NCBI GenBank assembly: GCA_964593555.1
Contig: CAZQIC010000008.1
Location: forward strand, 9,379 to 73,378
Source: CAZQIC01 sp964593555
GTDB lineage: Bacteria > Bacteroidota > Bacteroidia > JAFLBG01
DNA: 64,000 bases
Direction of reading: 5' to 3'
The notes below the pieces were generated by a model. It was not told where the DNA came from. It did no database searches and saw only the letters and a program-made list of their open reading frames with translations. Made by a program: the position numbers and the translations under genes. Position 1 is the stretch's first letter, and every line of letters starts with the position of its first letter. Shown piece by piece: positions 33,914 to 41,948 of this stretch.

Positions 33914-36804
33914 AGGTGAAATAATTGCCTGAGGTGATCCCGCATTGAAACACTAGCCTGAGATGTTTGAGCACACAGATTTGCATCCGTAATGGTAATA
34001 GTATATGTTGCTGCGGCAAGACCGATAGCGGTTTGAGTGGTTTGTGAATTACTCCATGAATATAAATATCCCGGAGTCCCTCCTCCGGGTGTTACAGTTA
34101 AACTCCCATTTGAGTTCCCACAAGAAGCTGGATTTGTGGTGACAGTTATAGTGATAGCCGCCGGCTCTGTAATAACAACCGTTGTCGTCTTTGTACAACC
34201 ATTAGAATCTGTTACTGTTACTGTATGATTTCCCGCCAGAAGACCGCTTACTACTTGAGTGGTTTTGTTACTTTGCGTCCACAAGTAAGTATAGGATGGT
34301 GTTCCTCCTGCTGCACTGATGGTTGCGGTTCCATTGTTTCCGCCATTACAATTTACATTTGTAAAAGATACGGTTGATGTAAAAACCGATGCGGGTTGTG
34401 TGATTGTAACAATAGCAGTGTCTGAAGAGGATGCGGCATCAGTTACAATTACGGTATAAGTTCCCGCACAAAGGCCTGTAGCTGTTTGTGTAGTTTGGCC
34501 GCCTGCGTTCCATGAATAGGTGTACGGAGCAATTCCGCCGGTAGCAGTTACTGTTGCAGTGCCAGTGCATTGAGAATTACAAAGTATATTGGCAGGAGAA
34601 ACCGTTGCACTTAATATCGTGCAGCCCTTAAAAGAACTACATAAACAAAAAGCGCCGCAAAACTTTACTATATACCCGTCATCTGATCCATTGTGGGTGT
34701 CGTCAAAATATGCACCTGCGCCGGGATCAGTTAAAGGATAAGTCCCCATGCTGGTTGGTATAGCCCATTCTCCGGCAACAAATAAATTATTGTTGGGATC
34801 AAGTGCCAGCGCCTCCCTGAAATCCACGCCATCTCCGCCTAAATATGTAGTCCATAGGATAGCTCCGGTATTATTAAACACCACCAACGCAATATCCGTT
34901 CCTCCCGGCCCACCGTTGAATGAATTATCATTATATCCTGCATCGCATGAGAGTTGAACGGGAAGGTTAGAGGACCGTGTAGTAAAACTCAAATACACAT
35001 TGGAACATTCGTCAATAACTAAATTATCATAGGTATAAAAGAAAGGCTCATCATCACTTCCGCCATAATAGGTTGCCCACTGACGGGTATTAGCATTATT
35101 AAATTTTAGAATAAAGGCATCGCCAAATCCTGCATTTGCCGGTTGAAAAAATGTTCCGGAATTTTGCAGAGGAAAATTAGAGGAATTTGTTTGTCCCGCG
35201 ACAAACACATTACCGGCTGCATCTGTAGCAAGAGAGAAGCCATAATCACTCCCGGTATCTCCATAATAGGTCGCCCATATCCGATTTCCTAAATTATCAA
35301 ACTTAAGTATAAAGGCATCAATGCCTCCGGCGTTTGCAAACTGAAAGAAGGTTCCCGTAGTTTGCACAGGCAAATCGGTAGAATAGGTATGCCCTGTTAC
35401 ATAAACATTTCCGGCTGGATCTGTAGTGATCGAATATCCTGCATCCGAATCTGTTCCTCCGTAATAAGTCGCCCAAAGACGATTACCCAGGTTATCAAAT
35501 TTCAAAATAAACAAATCTACATTGCCTGCATTTGCCGGTTGAAAGACTATACCTGCACCCGGGATAGGAAGATCCGTGGATGTGGTATATCCTGTTACAA
35601 AAATATTGTCAGCAGCATCGGTGCAAATAAAATATCCCGACTCTTGCCCGGTTCCACCATAATGAGTTGCCCAAAGGCGTGTGCCTGCATTACTAAATTT
35701 TAAAATAAAAATGTCATAGGATCCAGCTCGTACAGGCTGATAATAGGTACTCCCACCGGCAGTTTGCACCGGGAAGTTGGAGGAATTACCCGCAGTTTGA
35801 ACAGGAAAATTAGTAGAACCAAGATATCCGGTTACAAACAAATTTCCATTATTGTCTGTATCTATGGACATAGGCCCATCAATTCCATTCCCTCCATACA
35901 ATGTAGCCCACCAAAGAGCAGGGTCGATGATTAAAGTTCGGAGGTTGGCCTGAGAGGAATCCCCAGAGTTCAGTGCCGGAAAGTTGAAGCTTACCTCTAC
36001 ATTATGTTTGTCAATTTGTGTGTGGCTGAAACTACTCGGAATCTCTGTGTTGGTTTCTTTTATGTAAGAATATGGAGCATCTTCTCTGTATGTTCCCAGC
36101 GAAGTTGTGATCTCTATCCCTCCGTGTTCATTCATTTGCAAGGGCTTTTCGCTTTCGTATAATAGTTTAATCTTACTTGGGTCTGCTCCGGGATGAACTA
36201 TAAAGTCATACTTAAGTCCCCGTTTCTTTGCATTATAAAATACCCAGTCAATGCCGGGATACACCTCTCTTATTGTAATTTTATCATATTGTTTTACATC
36301 GTAAATCCCTTGAGGACAATGACCGTAAAAGAAATTAAAATGTTCTGCGCTTTCTCCCTCCCTAATAATGTTCTCTTCTTTAATGCTTGCTCCGTTTAGG
36401 TGCACGTCCAACCAGGCCATTTCTGTTGTGATCTTTTCTTCTTTTTCATCTTTTGGCAAGCGAGGTGAAACTGAAGCATCTTTTTCCTTCTGATCATTCT
36501 CTTCTACATTTATAAATACACATGTCAATCCCTGTTTGGTAATGTACATGTCCATACCGGGTGCTGACGCCTTAAAAAGAACTGAAGGAACAGGCTCGTT
36601 GTTTGTATTAGTTATCTGTCCTTTGTTTTCTAAGAAACAAACAGATTGTTTTTGCATCCACTTTTCGGCTTGTTTTTTCTCAGCAGAAAATTCTGCGGGC
36701 GGTATTGCTTGCTCTGCAAGCAATACCAAAGTATCCCCCTTAGGTGAGGCACAGAGTAAAGCAGATGTCACGACTAGTATCAGCGTGATGAAGAGGCACT
36801 TCAT
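33910..36804 (-). CDS. N-terminal part of giant SBBP/SprB-repeat cell-surface adhesin (frameshifted)
   Basis: 964 aa in this frame. Signal peptide (MKCLFITLILVVTSALLCA); an N-terminal domain at about 50-300 typical of SBBP proteins (FLENKGQITNTN ... MAWLDVHLNGAS ... HFNFFYGHCPQGIYDVKQYDKI ... YPGIDWVFYNAKK..KYDFIVHPGADPSKIKL). SBBP repeats cover about 310-690 (GNLFVTGYLGSTNFPV, LWATHYGGTGQESG and similar), with a small tandem duplication of NFPVQTAG near residue 340, followed by three SprB repeats. The end MRDHLRQLFHL after QASVS is out of frame: one missing base near 33946 restores continuity with the 32282-33913 frame, giving a protein of about 1,500 aa with nine SprB repeats and a type B tail. 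Confidence 0.85.
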   Translation of the reverse strand: MKCLFITLILVVTSALLCASPKGDTLVLLAEQAIPPAEFSAEKKQAEKWMQKQSVCFLENKGQITNTNNEPVPSVLFKASAPGMDMYITKQGLTCVFINVEENDQKEKDASVSPRLPKDEKEEKITTEMAWLDVHLNGASIKEENIIREGESAEHFNFFYGHCPQGIYDVKQYDKITIREVYPGIDWVFYNAKKRGLKYDFIVHPGADPSKIKLLYESEKPLQMNEHGGIEITTSLGTYREDAPYSYIKETNTEIPSSFSHTQIDKHNVEVSFNFPALNSGDSSQANLRTLIIDPALWWATLYGGNGIDGPMSIDTDNNGNLFVTGYLGSTNFPVQTAGNSSNFPVQTAGGSTYYQPVRAGSYDIFILKFSNAGTRLWATHYGGTGQESGYFICTDAADNIFVTGYTTSTDLPIPGAGIVFQPANAGNVDLFILKFDNLGNRLWATYYGGTDSDAGYSITTDPAGNVYVTGHTYSTDLPVQTTGTFFQFANAGGIDAFILKFDNLGNRIWATYYGDTGSDYGFSLATDAAGNVFVAGQTNSSNFPLQNSGTFFQPANAGFGDAFILKFNNANTRQWATYYGGSDDEPFFYTYDNLVIDECSNVYLSFTTRSSNLPVQLSCDAGYNDNSFNGGPGGTDIALVVFNNTGAILWTTYLGGDGVDFREALALDPNNNLFVAGEWAIPTSMGTYPLTDPGAGAYFDDTHNGSDDGYIVKFCGAFCLCSSFKGCTILSATVSPANILCNSQCTGTATVTATGGIAPYTYSWNAGGQTTQTATGLCAGTYTVIVTDAASSSDTAIVTITQPASVFTSTVSFTNVNCNGGNNGTATISAAGGTPSYTYLWTQSNKTTQVVSGLLAGNHTVTVTDSNGCTKTTTVVITEPAAITITVTTNPASCGNSNGSLTVTPGGGTPGYLYSWSNSQTTQTAIGLAAATYTITITDANLCAQTSQASVSMRDHLRQLFHL

Positions 36805-37497
36805 TTATTTTTACCGTTATTTATTAATCCCACATTCTTACTTCAGCTTAATTATTTTTTCTCCGTGGATTACGGTAACATTCGGGCTAAAGGCCTTACA
36901 AATAAAGCTCTTCATTCCCTCCGGCACTATTAGTGAAAAACATTTGGCATTGCAAATATTAAATCCGGATTATCAGTTCTACGCAGGTATCATCGGATAT
37001 ATGCTGTCCCAAAATTGCATAGCTAATTGTCAAAGGCAATGATTGAGACTATGGTACGCGTGAGAAGAAAATATTTTTTTCGGTATTGCTGAAAAAAAGC
37101 TGGGAATAATGCGTATTTCATAGGGGTGTTTGTTTAATTAAAAATAGCAACCTATGATGATGAATGATAATTTGTTTTGTGTTATTATTATACGTTACTT
37201 CTAACAATCTATTTATAAAAATTTGATAGCCAATAAATTATGATTTTTATAATTTATTTTCAGTTAAGCAATTAATAAGTAATTACCATCCTCTTGTTTT
37301 TGCTATTTATTGTATTGCCCTCCTGAAATATTTTTAGCGATTAATAATTTCTTAGCGACTATCAGGATAACTAGAAATGCATATAATTTTAAACTAAGAA
37401 TAGTTCTATCGCAACAAATTTCTATTGCCTTTTTTTACAATTTCTTCTGTTGTATATGAAAAAATCCCTTGAAATTTTTCAATTTCAAGGGATCCTG
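36805..37497. other. Long AT-rich intergenic region, possible gene relic on the minus strand
   Basis: About 690 bases without a convincing gene. On the minus strand a frame of ~42 codons without a start ends at 36838 with protein-like sequence (PEGMKSFICKAFSPNV, then TVIHGEKIIKLK), perhaps the tail of a lost gene. The plus-strand frame through the same bases is antisense to the adhesin start. The rest (37100-37450) is low-complexity AT sequence; the tRNA-Cys terminator lies at its right end. Confidence 0.45.
37459..37493 (-). terminator. Rho-independent terminator after tRNA-Cys
   Basis: On the minus strand ATCCCTTGAAA pairs with TTTCAAGGGAT (37483-37493 with 37464-37474), followed by TTTTTT, five bases past the tRNA 3' end. 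Confidence 0.85.
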
Positions 37498-37568
37498 AGG
37501 TCACGTGCGGATTTGAACCGCAGTAGGAGCTTTTGCAGAGCTCTGCCTAACCGCTCGGCCACGTGACC
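37498..37568 (-). tRNA. tRNA-Cys (GCA)
   Basis: 71 nt. Acceptor stem GGTCACG/CGTGACC with discriminator T; D arm GGCCGAGCGGTTAGGC; anticodon stem GAGCT/AGCTC with loop CTGCAAA (anticodon GCA); T arm with GGTTCAAATCC. U73 is the expected discriminator for tRNA-Cys. CCA is not encoded. It is flanked by its own promoter-like element and terminator. Confidence 0.96.
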
Positions 37569-37581
37569 GTTTTAAGGACTG

Positions 37582-37610
37582 CAAATTTACGAAAAATTAA
37601 CCAAATCAAA
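37582..37610 (-). promoter_or_regulatory. Promoter of tRNA-Cys
   Basis: On the minus strand TTTG (37607-37610), a 17-base spacer, then TAAATTTG (37582-37589), an exact match to the Bacteroidota -33/-7 pair. Transcription would start a few bases before the tRNA 5' end at 37568. Confidence 0.55.
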
Positions 37611-37771
37611 GAATAGCAGTCAATTTACTACCTGCACCTATAAAAAACTAAGTCGCAAAAAGGCTCGTTTCGCGTTAAAATCCCCCGATACAAAATATTT
37701 TTAAAAATCTGTAACCTTTTTAAATTTTTCAGTTCTATAGTCAAAAGGGTCAAATTTGTAAGAATAAAAAA

Positions 37772-38060
37772 ATGGATGTAGTATTGAATATGTCGATTGT
37801 AACAGATTACGCAGTGGAAAGCGAACAGTAGCAGGAGTTAAAAATAATAAACGCTGCCAAGGCCGACTCTAAATATTTTGGTCCGCTTTACGAAAAATAC
37901 CACGATAGAATATTTCGTTTCGTGGTTCAGCGTATGGATGATAAAGAAATTGCCCTGGATGTTACTTCACAAGTGTTTCTTAAAGTGTTATGCAACTTAA
38001 ATAAATATACATATAGGGAAGGTGTTCCATTCTCTTCCTGGCTATACCGGATCGCGCATA
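37772..38060 (+). pseudogene. ECF sigma factor remnant, amber stop and loss of region 4
   Basis: From ATG 37772 the frame reads MDVVLNMSIVTDYAVESEQ and then a TAG at 37829, followed in frame by clear sigma region 2: ELKIINAAKADSKYFGPL, RIFRFVVQRMDDKEIALDV, QVFLKVL, REGVPFSSWLYRIA. It parallels the intact sigma factor at 20812. Just after YRIAHKK the sequence changes into another gene (GETDVDCGG...), so the linker and region 4 are lost. Inactive as written; the fusion may be a deletion or an assembly join. Confidence 0.75.
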
Positions 38061-38465
38061 AAAAATCAGGGAGAAACCGATGTAGATTGCGGAGGTCCTT
38101 GCCAAGCTTGCCAAGCTGCAAGTGCAAAACTAAATGGAGTTGATTGGACAGCAGTAACTATAACTGCAACAAATTTAGGCGCAGATCTTGCCATAGCAGG
38201 TACAACGGTTGATGGAAAAGGATTTGCCTTTACTGCGCACGCAAATAGTGTCACCGGAAGCTATACAATAGCCACGGGAGCTTTCCAAATGTCAACTGCA
38301 GCTACAGATCAATATGCAGCTAATGTTTCAGGGAGTGTTACCCTCAGCAAGTTTGACACTAATAATAAAAAAGTTTCAGGAACATTCAGCTTTACTGCAA
38401 CTACTTTTACGGGAACACCGGGCGCTTTAACAAATGGAACATTTACTAATGTTCATTATCAATAG
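38022..38465 (+). pseudogene. C-terminal piece of a Cys-motif (GETDVDCGG) secreted protein fused out of frame to the sigma remnant
   Basis: From about 38057 the frame encodes IKNQGETDVDCGGPCQAC, the Cys-rich 'DGIKNGxETDVDCGGPCxAC' linker found in Bacteroidota lipoproteins and surface proteins. A beta-rich domain of ~110 residues follows (LNGVDWTAVTITATNLGADLAIAGTTVDGKG ... GSYTIATGAFQMS ... KKVSGTFSFTATTFTGTPGALTNGTFTNVHYQ), similar in pattern to DUF6252-like domains. The first ~12 codons of the open frame (MFHSLPGYTGSR) are sigma-factor DNA read in another frame, and no signal peptide is left. The original gene lost its 5' part at the 38056-38062 junction. An expressed short protein cannot be ruled out. 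Confidence 0.65.
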
Positions 38466-38517
38466 CATTGTACCTGCGGGCATGAGTGTAATAATATGCC
38501 GTGGCCGCAGGTAATTT

Positions 38518-38685
38518 TTATTTCTTTTTTTTCTTTGGATTGCTCTTTACGCCCTTACTTTCACGGACAAGAAAATACATTTCAAGTCTTAATTTATTCA
38601 GGTTCTCATAATTTGAATCCAGCCTTTTTTTGATCTCCGTAAGCCTGTCTTCGAGAGAATTTTGTTCTTTTTTAATTTTCTTCAT
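38518..38685 (-). CDS. 55-aa charged coiled-coil protein
   Basis: Frame MKKIKKEQNSLEDRLTEIKK, then RLDSNYENLNKLRLEMYFLV, ending in a KKKKK tail, from ATG 38685 to TAA at 38518. Heptad-like Leu/Ile spacing predicts one long helix; both ends are strongly basic. It is too short for many gene finders but has a good promoter-like element upstream and lies divergent to the XRE-family regulator, sharing a 34-bp palindrome. No family recognised. Possibly a nucleic-acid-binding or antitoxin-like partner, inferred from layout only. Confidence 0.6.
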   Translation of the reverse strand: MKKIKKEQNSLEDRLTEIKKRLDSNYENLNKLRLEMYFLVRESKGVKSNPKKKKK

Positions 38686-38717
38686 TTTTTGCAGATTAAA
38701 ATTGAACTCTCCTTAAA

Positions 38718-38748
38718 CAAACATAACCATATTTTTCAGAATAACAAC
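38718..38748 (-). promoter_or_regulatory. Promoter of the 55-aa gene, -33 element inside the palindrome
   Basis: On the minus strand TATGTTTG (38718-38725) matches TAnnTTTG. GTTG (38745-38748), a one-base variant of TTTG, lies 19 bases upstream and within the left arm of the palindrome at 38743-38776, so binding there would block this promoter. Confidence 0.45.
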
Positions 38749-38776
38749 GGACTTGTTGTACAACATGTCGGTTGTT
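38743..38776. promoter_or_regulatory. 34-bp palindromic operator candidate between divergent small genes
   Basis: Half-site AACAAC-n-GAC-n-TGTTGT meets ACAACA-n-GTC-n-GTTGTT, so 30 of 34 positions are self-complementary, with the perfect core TGTTGTACAACA at 38754-38765. It lies between the 55-aa gene and the XRE regulator gene, as expected for autoregulation. Confidence 0.65.
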
Positions 38777-38797
38777 TAGTATTCCTTTACGCCAGTT

Positions 38798-39043
38798 TTG
38801 AAAAAGACCATTATATTAAAGCGGCTTGGTGATAAGGTCAGGGAAGTAAGACAGGAAAAAGGAATTTCCCAGGCACAGCTTGCATATAATATCGGAAAAG
38901 ATCAGCAATCTATCCACCGCCTGGAATCTGGCAATGTTAATCCTTCTTTTTATTATCTGTTTGAAATTTCCATGGGTTTAAATGTCGATATGGAGCGATT
39001 GATAAAATTTAGTGATATTCCTAACAAAAGAATTTCGCTCTAA
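38798..39043 (+). CDS. XRE/Cro-type helix-turn-helix regulator (TTG start)
   Basis: 81 aa from the TTG at 38798. The HTH_3 domain spans residues ~8-65: LGDKVREVRQEKGISQAQLAYNIGKDQQSIHRLESGNVNPSFYYLFEISMGLNVDMERLI, with the recognition helix around DQQSIHRLE. The frame has no earlier ATG. It is typical of small single-domain repressors, as in toxin-antitoxin or phage-type circuits, although no toxin is recognised. The palindrome 21 bases upstream is the likely operator. Convergent with the lipoprotein gene at 39061. Confidence 0.85.
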   Translation: MKKTIILKRLGDKVREVRQEKGISQAQLAYNIGKDQQSIHRLESGNVNPSFYYLFEISMGLNVDMERLIKFSDIPNKRISL

Positions 39044-39060
39044 GCTATTTTCGGCGAATG

Positions 39061-39855
39061 CTATTTCGTCACAATTTCAATAGCTGAACTTTCCAACCAT
39101 TTATTCATTAAGGCTTCATTACCTGAGACCGGAGCAAAACAAAAAGTATTGCTGGCTACTAATGCAGGAGAGTTGAGTGCGTATTCAATGGTAACTTTAT
39201 AGGGATTAAGATAACTGGAATGAATAAAAAACACTTCTCCTGCTTTGTAAAGCAAAAATCCCACATGGTAGTCGAGGCCAATGATATAAATGCCTTCCTG
39301 TTTTTTCTTTTTTACAAAGTCAACCACTTTTTCAGGCGTGGATCCCGGATTCATCACAATGTTTAGTTTTGTAGTGATTGACTTCATCGCATTCAGTGCC
39401 GGCTGCTGGGCCATTTTATACCGATCCAAATTTAATCCCATATGTTTCATGGTGGTGGAAATAAAATATCCGCAGGCTATCTCTCCCCTATTTGGAACAT
39501 CTGTATGTCCCTCAAAGGACCAAACCGTGCCATACCAGTAAGGGATAATATTGTTCAGCAATAAATCGCAAAACTTTATACACACCGAATCCATTGTAAT
39601 TTTCCCTTCTGCTAATTGAGCCTTCAATTGCAAACGTTTTTCATTTACATATGCAAGCTGTTTCGCATAACTTATAGTAGTATCAACATTAATTCCATAG
39701 GCCTGTGCATCAATTTTGATTACCGGAGGAACATTCTCTTCTTCAGCTACAGTATCTTTTACAACTTCATTTACTAATACATATGAATCTTTAGGACTCG
39801 TACAGCTTACAAAGGGCTGGACAATAATAAGCAGGGCAAAAATTTTGTTTCGCAT
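39061..39855 (-). CDS. Lipoprotein with probable NlpC/P60-like (papain-fold) domain
   Basis: 264 aa. Lipobox at LIIVQPFVSC (Cys ~18). Residues ~105-235 have the order of a papain-like cysteine peptidase or amidase: IIPYWYGTVWSFEGHTDVP, GEIACGYFISTTMKHMGL (candidate catalytic Cys), a helical insert, then GLDYHVGFLLYKAGEVFFIHSSY (candidate His residues). This resembles NlpC/P60 'C..F...L...G' and 'HVG' patterns. It is probably anchored in the envelope and acts on peptidoglycan or a peptide, but the assignment is by pattern only. It is third in a same-strand run with the 200-aa protein and the VWA lipoprotein. Confidence 0.6.
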   Translation of the reverse strand: MRNKIFALLIIVQPFVSCTSPKDSYVLVNEVVKDTVAEEENVPPVIKIDAQAYGINVDTTISYAKQLAYVNEKRLQLKAQLAEGKITMDSVCIKFCDLLLNNIIPYWYGTVWSFEGHTDVPNRGEIACGYFISTTMKHMGLNLDRYKMAQQPALNAMKSITTKLNIVMNPGSTPEKVVDFVKKKKQEGIYIIGLDYHVGFLLYKAGEVFFIHSSYLNPYKVTIEYALNSPALVASNTFCFAPVSGNEALMNKWLESSAIEIVTK

Positions 39856-39917
39856 AGTATCAGAGTTAACCCGCCCTGTATATTCTATTCAGTTCGGGCA
39901 AGCAATTATTCAATTGC

Positions 39918-40520
39918 TCAATCTTTTTCCCACTTCCGCGTAGGTTTTCCTTCCTGCCTGATCACTTTATATTTTTTTTCCTTAGCAAGAGCAAATACTT
40001 TCCTTCGCAATAATTTTGGATAAAAACTACGTACGATATATCCAATATTTTTTCTCTTGGAAAAAATTCCTATTTGCGCTAATACATCATCGGCAGAAGC
40101 GGCGCACCTCATTCCAAAAAATGCGTAGTCGTATGGAGTTTTATCACAATATTTTGTAACAATTTCCAATGCCTTATTGTATTGTGTTCCGCTCAGTGGT
40201 ATTTCAACCCATGCGTATTTACAGGTTGGAACCGTCATAGGCTTGCCTCTTGTTTCACCACCGCTATAGATTGCGCTCAACGACTTTTTGTGAGGAAACA
40301 CATGTAAATCATTCGCTGGAACAAAACTATAATCAACATCATCAATCTCTAATGAAACATGGCCTCCATGCAAACCTCCAAACCAATGAAACTCCGTTGC
40401 CTTATATTTTTTTAATGGCTTGGAGCCGTATAAAAAATGGATTCGCATCACCAGGGAATCCTGTGCCATTAAACTCGCCAAGACGAGTGTAAAAATTCCT
40501 ATAAAGGAAATGCGCTTCAT
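39918..40520 (-). CDS. Secreted protein with possible permuted papain (NlpC/LRAT-like) fold
   Basis: 200 aa. Signal peptide (FIGIFTLVLASLMAQD). The sequence has an early His in FHWFGGLHGGHVSLEI, conserved-looking YSFVP, TCKYAWVEIPLSGTQYNKALEIVTKYCDKTPYDY, and a later Cys in FFGMRCAASADDVLAQIGI. The order His then Cys is that of circularly permuted papain folds such as LRAT/NlpC-permuted families. The Lys-rich C-terminus may bind the cell surface. It lies 62 bases upstream of the NlpC-like lipoprotein gene and 23 bases after the VWA gene stop, so it is likely co-transcribed with both. Assignment is tentative. Confidence 0.6.
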   Translation of the reverse strand: MKRISFIGIFTLVLASLMAQDSLVMRIHFLYGSKPLKKYKATEFHWFGGLHGGHVSLEIDDVDYSFVPANDLHVFPHKKSLSAIYSGGETRGKPMTVPTCKYAWVEIPLSGTQYNKALEIVTKYCDKTPYDYAFFGMRCAASADDVLAQIGIFSKRKNIGYIVRSFYPKLLRRKVFALAKEKKYKVIRQEGKPTRKWEKD

Positions 40521-40543
40521 TGCTTTTAAATAAAAGATTCATG

Positions 40544-41773
40544 CTAATTATCGAACGTAAAATTCTTCGTTTTTGCTTTTGATTTAATAGCCGCGATCAT
40601 AGCGGCATCCAGCGAGTTACTGGTGTCCTGCCCCATTTCTTTTTCTTTCTGTGCTATGTACTCCACGCGTTTTGTATTGAGTTCTCCAATGGAAGCATTT
40701 ACTTTAGCTCTTTCATTCTTTTTATCTTCGATGTATTTTTGCTTTTGTACAGTAGTTTTTCCTTGAAGCTCTTTCGGAAGATCTGTCTCCTTTACTTTTG
40801 TGATGTCGAACTCTTTACTACCCGAAGCGTCTACCAGATCCCAGCTTTCATTTTTATACAAGTGAGAAGATTTCGATACTATCCTGTTTGCGTTATTTGA
40901 CCAACCATAAGTTTTCGCATTTTCATCCTGCTTTTTTTGATTCTCTTTACTTATAATTCCCAAATATCCATAGCCTATGTAAGTACCGTTCAACGATTCA
41001 TTCATCTGCGCAATTTCTTTATCATATGGCGTTTCGATATAAACTGTTTTACGGTCTTGTTCAATGCTCATATAATTTCCTCCTGTAAAATCTGCGCCCG
41101 TTTTCCAGGAAGTATTAATTCCCATGTCAAAATTTCCGCAGAAAATCGTATTCACCACTACATCTTTTTGTACTGCTTCCTTACATGCTGTTGCATATGC
41201 AACAGGCCCTTGTGTGAATGGTTCATTACCGGCAATAAATATTAATTGCAAATCACTGTTCCCATCCGACCATTGCAATTGTTTCAAAGAAGTATGAATC
41301 ACTTGTCCGCAAAATTCATTTCCACCATTTGTCCTGAGAGAAAAAAGCTGCTCAGAAATTTTATCCAGGTCATTGATAAACATAGATACCTGTCTTATAT
41401 AACCTTCTGCTGAAGACAATCCATCATTGCCGTATTCATACAAAGCGATTTCCAGATCAGGTCTTTCGTTTTCGCATTTTGCTTTTGCCAGTTCATTAAT
41501 AATTTTCCATAACTGTGATTTAGCCTGATCAATTAATCCATCCATACTATTGCTGGTGTCTAATAGAATAGCAACTTTTATTTTTTTCTTTCCTGTTGTT
41601 GGAGTGCCAGGAGTCTGTATTGTATCAAGCGTAACCTGTACAGCAGGTTGAGTGCCAGGAGTCGTAGGTGCATTGGGATTATTCTGGGAAATACAGCCTG
41701 AGCCCAATACAGAAACAAAAGAAAAAGTGAGAATAAGTTTACAAGAGCCGATGGTTACAAATGATCTTTTCAT
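40544..41773 (-). CDS. VWA-domain lipoprotein
   Basis: 409 aa from ATG 41773, chosen because MKRSFVTIG begins a lipoprotein signal with lipobox VLGSGC (an upstream frame adds 18 residues without purpose). After a Pro/Thr-rich spacer (~40 aa) comes a VWA domain (about 70-240) with MIDAS motif DTSNS (VAILLDTSNSMDGL), ALYEYGNDG, LQLIFIAGNEP and VVVNTIFCG. The C-terminal ~130 residues are charged helices (DLPKELQGKTTVQKQKYIEDKKNERAKVNASIGEL). VWA lipoproteins of this kind often present a metal-dependent binding face in the periplasm or at the surface. It heads the run with two putative papain-fold proteins. Confidence 0.8.
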   Translation of the reverse strand: MKRSFVTIGSCKLILTFSFVSVLGSGCISQNNPNAPTTPGTQPAVQVTLDTIQTPGTPTTGKKKIKVAILLDTSNSMDGLIDQAKSQLWKIINELAKAKCENERPDLEIALYEYGNDGLSSAEGYIRQVSMFINDLDKISEQLFSLRTNGGNEFCGQVIHTSLKQLQWSDGNSDLQLIFIAGNEPFTQGPVAYATACKEAVQKDVVVNTIFCGNFDMGINTSWKTGADFTGGNYMSIEQDRKTVYIETPYDKEIAQMNESLNGTYIGYGYLGIISKENQKKQDENAKTYGWSNNANRIVSKSSHLYKNESWDLVDASGSKEFDITKVKETDLPKELQGKTTVQKQKYIEDKKNERAKVNASIGELNTKRVEYIAQKEKEMGQDTSNSLDAAMIAAIKSKAKTKNFTFDN

Positions 41774-41935
41774 GGTATCTGTTTTTTTGTAAAAGTAGAT
41801 CGACTGCACCCTCATTAAAAGTGACACTTAGTGAAAAGGTTATTCCACTTAGTTAACAGGATGTTTAAAGAAGTTAAGCCTCTTTTATAAGGGCTTAAAG
41901 CATTGATTTTATAAGTATTGCCCATTTTTATTCGG

Positions 41936-41943
41936 TATTTTTG
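41936..41943 (+). promoter_or_regulatory. -7 box (TATTTTTG) five bases before the LytS-type kinase start
   Basis: Exact TAnnTTTG match ending five bases before ATG 41949. Transcription would begin at or next to the start codon, implying a leaderless mRNA. No clear -33 element. Confidence 0.4.
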
Positions 41944-41948
41944 TTTTG

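Noticed and set aside
33910..33960. Programmed ribosomal frameshift in the adhesin
   Set aside because: No slippery heptamer is seen at the switch point and no conserved short product is apparent; a sequence error or mutation is simpler.
32282..36804. Regularly spaced similar units that could be mistaken for a CRISPR or satellite array
   Set aside because: The units are about 225 bases and encode SprB or SBBP protein repeats in one frame; spacers of uniform length and identical short repeats are absent.
36536..37042. 168-codon plus-strand open frame
   Set aside because: More than half is antisense to the signal-peptide end of the adhesin gene, with no ribosome binding site or recognisable protein.
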